Below the pieces are notes generated by a model that saw only the letters and a program-made list of their open reading frames with translations, made no database searches and was not told where the DNA came from. The position numbers and the translations under genes are program-made. Positions 6,170 to 8,234 of a DNA stretch of 8,234 bases are shown here, piece after piece. The first letter of the stretch is position 1; each line of letters opens with the position of its first letter. Origin of the DNA: Nanobdellota archaeon (GTDB lineage: Archaea > Nanobdellota > Nanobdellia > Woesearchaeales > GW2011-AR15); the NCBI GenBank assembly GCA_013335235.1, contig JAAXVZ010000048.1:1-8234 (forward strand), written 5' to 3'.

Positions 6170-6847
6170 ATGCATACGATAGTACTGTCTGTCGGCGGCT
6201 CGATAATCGCGCCAGATAAGCCAGACCATTTCTTCCTCGCTGAACTAAAAAATTTTGTCATAAAGAACATTAGCAGCCACAGGTTTGTGATAGTCTGCGG
6301 CGGCGGCAAGACAAACAGGTATTATAATGACGCCGCATCCAGAGTCTCTAATGTAGCTCCAGAGAACCTGGACTGGCTCGGCATCATGGCAACAAGGCTG
6401 AACGCAGAGCTTGTGCGTGTTATATTTGGGGACCTGGCACATTCCAAGGTGATAATCGACCCGACAAAAGCATTGAAATCCGCAAAACCCATTATCGTGG
6501 CTGCTGGATGGAAACCAGGGTGGTCGACAGATTACGTCGCTGTCCTCCTGGCAAAGAGACTTGGGGCAGAGACTGTTTTAAACCTGACTAACATGGACTA
6601 TGTCTACACAAAAGATCCAAATATTGACTCGACTGCAAAGAGGATATATGACATAACATGGAAAGAATATAGGAAACTTATCTCTTCTAAATGGAGCCCG
6701 AGGCTCTCGACACCATTTGACCCTATCGCAAGCAAGGAAGCTCAGAAATCAAGACTGAGGGTGGTTTCTTTGAGAGGGACAAACTTTTCTAACCTTTCTA
6801 GATGCCTCGCAGGCAGCTCGTTTGATGGCACAGTCATACATCCTTGA
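6170..6847 (+). CDS. pyrH: UMP kinase, archaeal PyrH type
   Basis: PyrH makes UDP from UMP and ATP in pyrimidine nucleotide synthesis and belongs to the amino-acid-kinase fold, not the P-loop kinases. The 225-residue length equals that of Pyrococcus UMP kinase. Conserved points are VGGSII (8-13), CGGGKTNR (43-50) in the phosphate loop, GIMATRLNAEL (71-81), AGWKPGWSTDYVA (112-124) where Pyrococcus has a GTHPGHTTD-like segment, TNMDYVYTKDP (140-150) in the nucleotide-binding part, and a C-terminus ending DGTVIHP, close to the family's NGTTIEP. The GTHPG to GWKPG change is a lineage-like variant in the substrate loop, not an obvious loss of function. ATG 6170 is supported by the TATA spacing. 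With cmk nearby, two pyrimidine monophosphate kinases are encoded within 2 kb, on opposite strands. Confidence 0.93.
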   Translation: MHTIVLSVGGSIIAPDKPDHFFLAELKNFVIKNISSHRFVIVCGGGKTNRYYNDAASRVSNVAPENLDWLGIMATRLNAELVRVIFGDLAHSKVIIDPTKALKSAKPIIVAAGWKPGWSTDYVAVLLAKRLGAETVLNLTNMDYVYTKDPNIDSTAKRIYDITWKEYRKLISSKWSPRLSTPFDPIASKEAQKSRLRVVSLRGTNFSNLSRCLAGSSFDGTVIHP

Positions 6848-6865
6848 CTAGTTCTTGAGGACATA

Positions 6866-6917
6866 GGTGGTTAGCACTCATCAATAGTCGATACTATAGA
6901 AATATTTATAAACCACC
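6866..6917. repeat. Small inverted repeat flanking a TATA box
   Basis: GGTGGTT (6866-6872) and its complement AACCACC (6911-6917) lie either side of the TATA-like box, the right half overlapping its end. It could be an operator half-site pair; a 7-bp match 38 bases apart may also be chance. Confidence 0.25.
6905..6912 (+). promoter_or_regulatory. TATA box for the membrane-protein gene
   Basis: TTTATAAA is centred 27.5 nt before ATG 6936 and sits in an AT-rich stretch between pyrH and the next gene. It supports 6936 rather than the in-frame ATGs at 6945 or 6948 as the start. Confidence 0.7.
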
Positions 6918-6935
6918 AATCCAACAATTCTTGTC

Positions 6936-8234
6936 ATGGGTGGGATGATGGGTAAATTACTGGTATTTGCTATCTTGTTTTCGTTAGTCAGTCTCTCATG
7001 TCTGGCCGAACTGACTGCTGATGCTGAGATTGTCGAGCAGAGCATATATCCGGACCAATCTGCAAGATTCACAATCACCATAAATAACCCTGACAAGATT
7101 GAAAAGATATTGACAGTCTACTCTACTGAAGCTGAGTGGTATGCTGAGACAGACCCGTCTATTATAAGGGTTGGGAAAGAGTCATCTCTTGACCTGAAGC
7201 TGAAGCTTATGCCAAATGCCTGGGCACAGTTCGGTGCACAGGCTGTTGAAGTGTATATTGATTCGTCTGCCGGAGACAGCATATCGATGCAGGTCCCGGT
7301 ATATCTGAAGAGATACGGAAGAGAGCATAAGGATTTTGAGCCATCTGTAGAACTGAAGGTGACTTTCCCAGCAACAATAGACCCAAGAGGCCCTATCCCC
7401 TTAGAGATATATATGAGGAACAGGAACGGCCTGTCCATGGAGAGCCTTGACATCTATGTGATGAGCAGGCATTTTTCAGACCACAAAACAGTGAAGCTGG
7501 ACTCTGTCGCTGAAAGAAAAGAAAGCCTGACCTTGTACTTAGACAGCTTAACTCCTCCAAGCACTGAAGACCTGACAGTCAAGCTGATGTACAACAACAA
7601 GACTGTGAATGAAGAGGCTATAGAATATTCTGTCCTTGGTTTCTCTAATATCTCAACAAGGGAAGATACGATAGAGGAGCTTTTCAAGAAAGTCGTTGAA
7701 TACAATGTCAAGAATATAGGGAACATTGAGAACAAGGAGACATACAGGATAAAGACCTCTTTCCTGAGATCCATATTCACCAAGACTATGCCCAAAGCCG
7801 GCATGGCAAAAGAAGGGAAAGAGCCTTACCTTGAATGGCAGCTCGGCCTTGCACCGATGGCTGAGACTAAGCTGGTTGTGACTGAGAATTATAGGCCTGT
7901 CATCTACGGAGTCTTGATTGCGCTGATCATGGTGATGATATATTTCCTATACAGGAGCCCGGTTGTTGTCAAGAAAGATGTCATCGTGACAGGATCAGAC
8001 CCTCACGGCATATCAAAGATGAAAGTCCTTATACACATAAGGAACAGGAGCCAGGACCTGGTCGAGCATATCAAAGTGACTGACATGATACCTTCTATCG
8101 CAGATATGATACAGGAAGAGAACCTTGGCTCGCTTGCCCCTGAAAAAGTCGTCAGGCATGACAAGAAGGGTACAATCATAAAGTGGGAACTGGAAGCCCT
8201 GGAGCCATTTGAAGAGAGGATAATAACATACAGG
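6936..8234 (+). CDS. Secreted, membrane-anchored Ig-like protein (partial)
   Basis: The frame is open for 433 codons and runs off the right edge without a stop. Residues 6-24 are a signal peptide (Lys, hydrophobic core, then SLSCLA before E), with cleavage probably after Ala24. The SLSC is only a weak lipobox. About 25-120 and 125-230 look like two beta-rich Ig/NEW3-like domains. A third (about 240-318) contains VKNIGN and ends just before a single membrane helix at about 322-339. After the helix, residues about 346-433 form another beta domain with V-T-D-M-I-P, GSLAPEK, IKWELEALEP and ITYR, resembling DUF11/CARDB-type repeats. By simple topology this last domain would be cytoplasmic, which is unusual for the fold. 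I recall similar unnamed proteins in DPANN archaea; the role may be cell-envelope structure, but this is inference. Confidence 0.8.
   Translation, partial: MGGMMGKLLVFAILFSLVSLSCLAELTADAEIVEQSIYPDQSARFTITINNPDKIEKILTVYSTEAEWYAETDPSIIRVGKESSLDLKLKLMPNAWAQFGAQAVEVYIDSSAGDSISMQVPVYLKRYGREHKDFEPSVELKVTFPATIDPRGPIPLEIYMRNRNGLSMESLDIYVMSRHFSDHKTVKLDSVAERKESLTLYLDSLTPPSTEDLTVKLMYNNKTVNEEAIEYSVLGFSNISTREDTIEELFKKVVEYNVKNIGNIENKETYRIKTSFLRSIFTKTMPKAGMAKEGKEPYLEWQLGLAPMAETKLVVTENYRPVIYGVLIALIMVMIYFLYRSPVVVKKDVIVTGSDPHGISKMKVLIHIRNRSQDLVEHIKVTDMIPSIADMIQEENLGSLAPEKVVRHDKKGTIIKWELEALEPFEERIITYR

Noticed and set aside
6936..7010. Lipoprotein signal peptide
   Set aside because: The SLSC sequence fits the lipobox poorly at positions -3 and -2. 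An ordinary signal-peptidase site after SLSCLA fits better.
1..8234. CRISPR array, insertion sequence or known defence operon
   Set aside because: I saw no regularly spaced direct repeats, transposase motif or recognised defence gene set. A lone COG3910-like ATPase is not enough to call one.

Overview
The window looks like part of an archaeal chromosome of about 45% GC. The evidence is the gene content: a UMP kinase of the archaeal type and a CMP kinase of the short archaeal type. There is also a membrane-anchored Ig-like protein of a kind I associate with DPANN archaea such as Woesearchaeota, and a TATA-like box about 27 nt upstream of nearly every start codon. The lineage is an inference; no rRNA or tRNA is present to settle it.

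Layout. 1-243 is a near-perfect inverted repeat (110-bp arms, 23-bp spacer) whose left arm reaches the window edge. Its right arm runs into the 5' end of a small ABC-type ATPase gene (230-868, +). 869-1096 has no convincing gene but holds several GC-richer hairpins and may encode an RNA. An uncharacterised gene (1097-1537, -) is divergent from mutS (1676-4168, +), a full-length bacterial-type mismatch-repair ATPase with no mutL beside it. Then come a degenerate Rossmann/methyltransferase-like gene (4217-4915, +), a convergent cytidylate kinase gene (4938-5468, -), a divergent class I SAM methyltransferase gene (5550-6134, +), the UMP kinase gene pyrH (6170-6847, +), and a secreted, membrane-anchored Ig-like protein that runs off the right edge (6936-8234, +).

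How it works together. This is not a single operon. Except for the ATPase gene, each gene has its own TATA-like box 26.5-28 nt from its start codon, which predicts leaderless mRNAs transcribed one gene at a time. This spacing also moves the start of the 4217 gene away from an ATG that overlaps its own TATA box. The only metabolic link is between cmk and pyrH, which phosphorylate CMP and UMP and flank a methyltransferase. The least explained parts are the terminal inverted repeat, which carries two mirror-image promoter and gene-start copies, and the hairpin-rich gap at 905-1095. I found no CRISPR array, insertion sequence or recognisable defence system.
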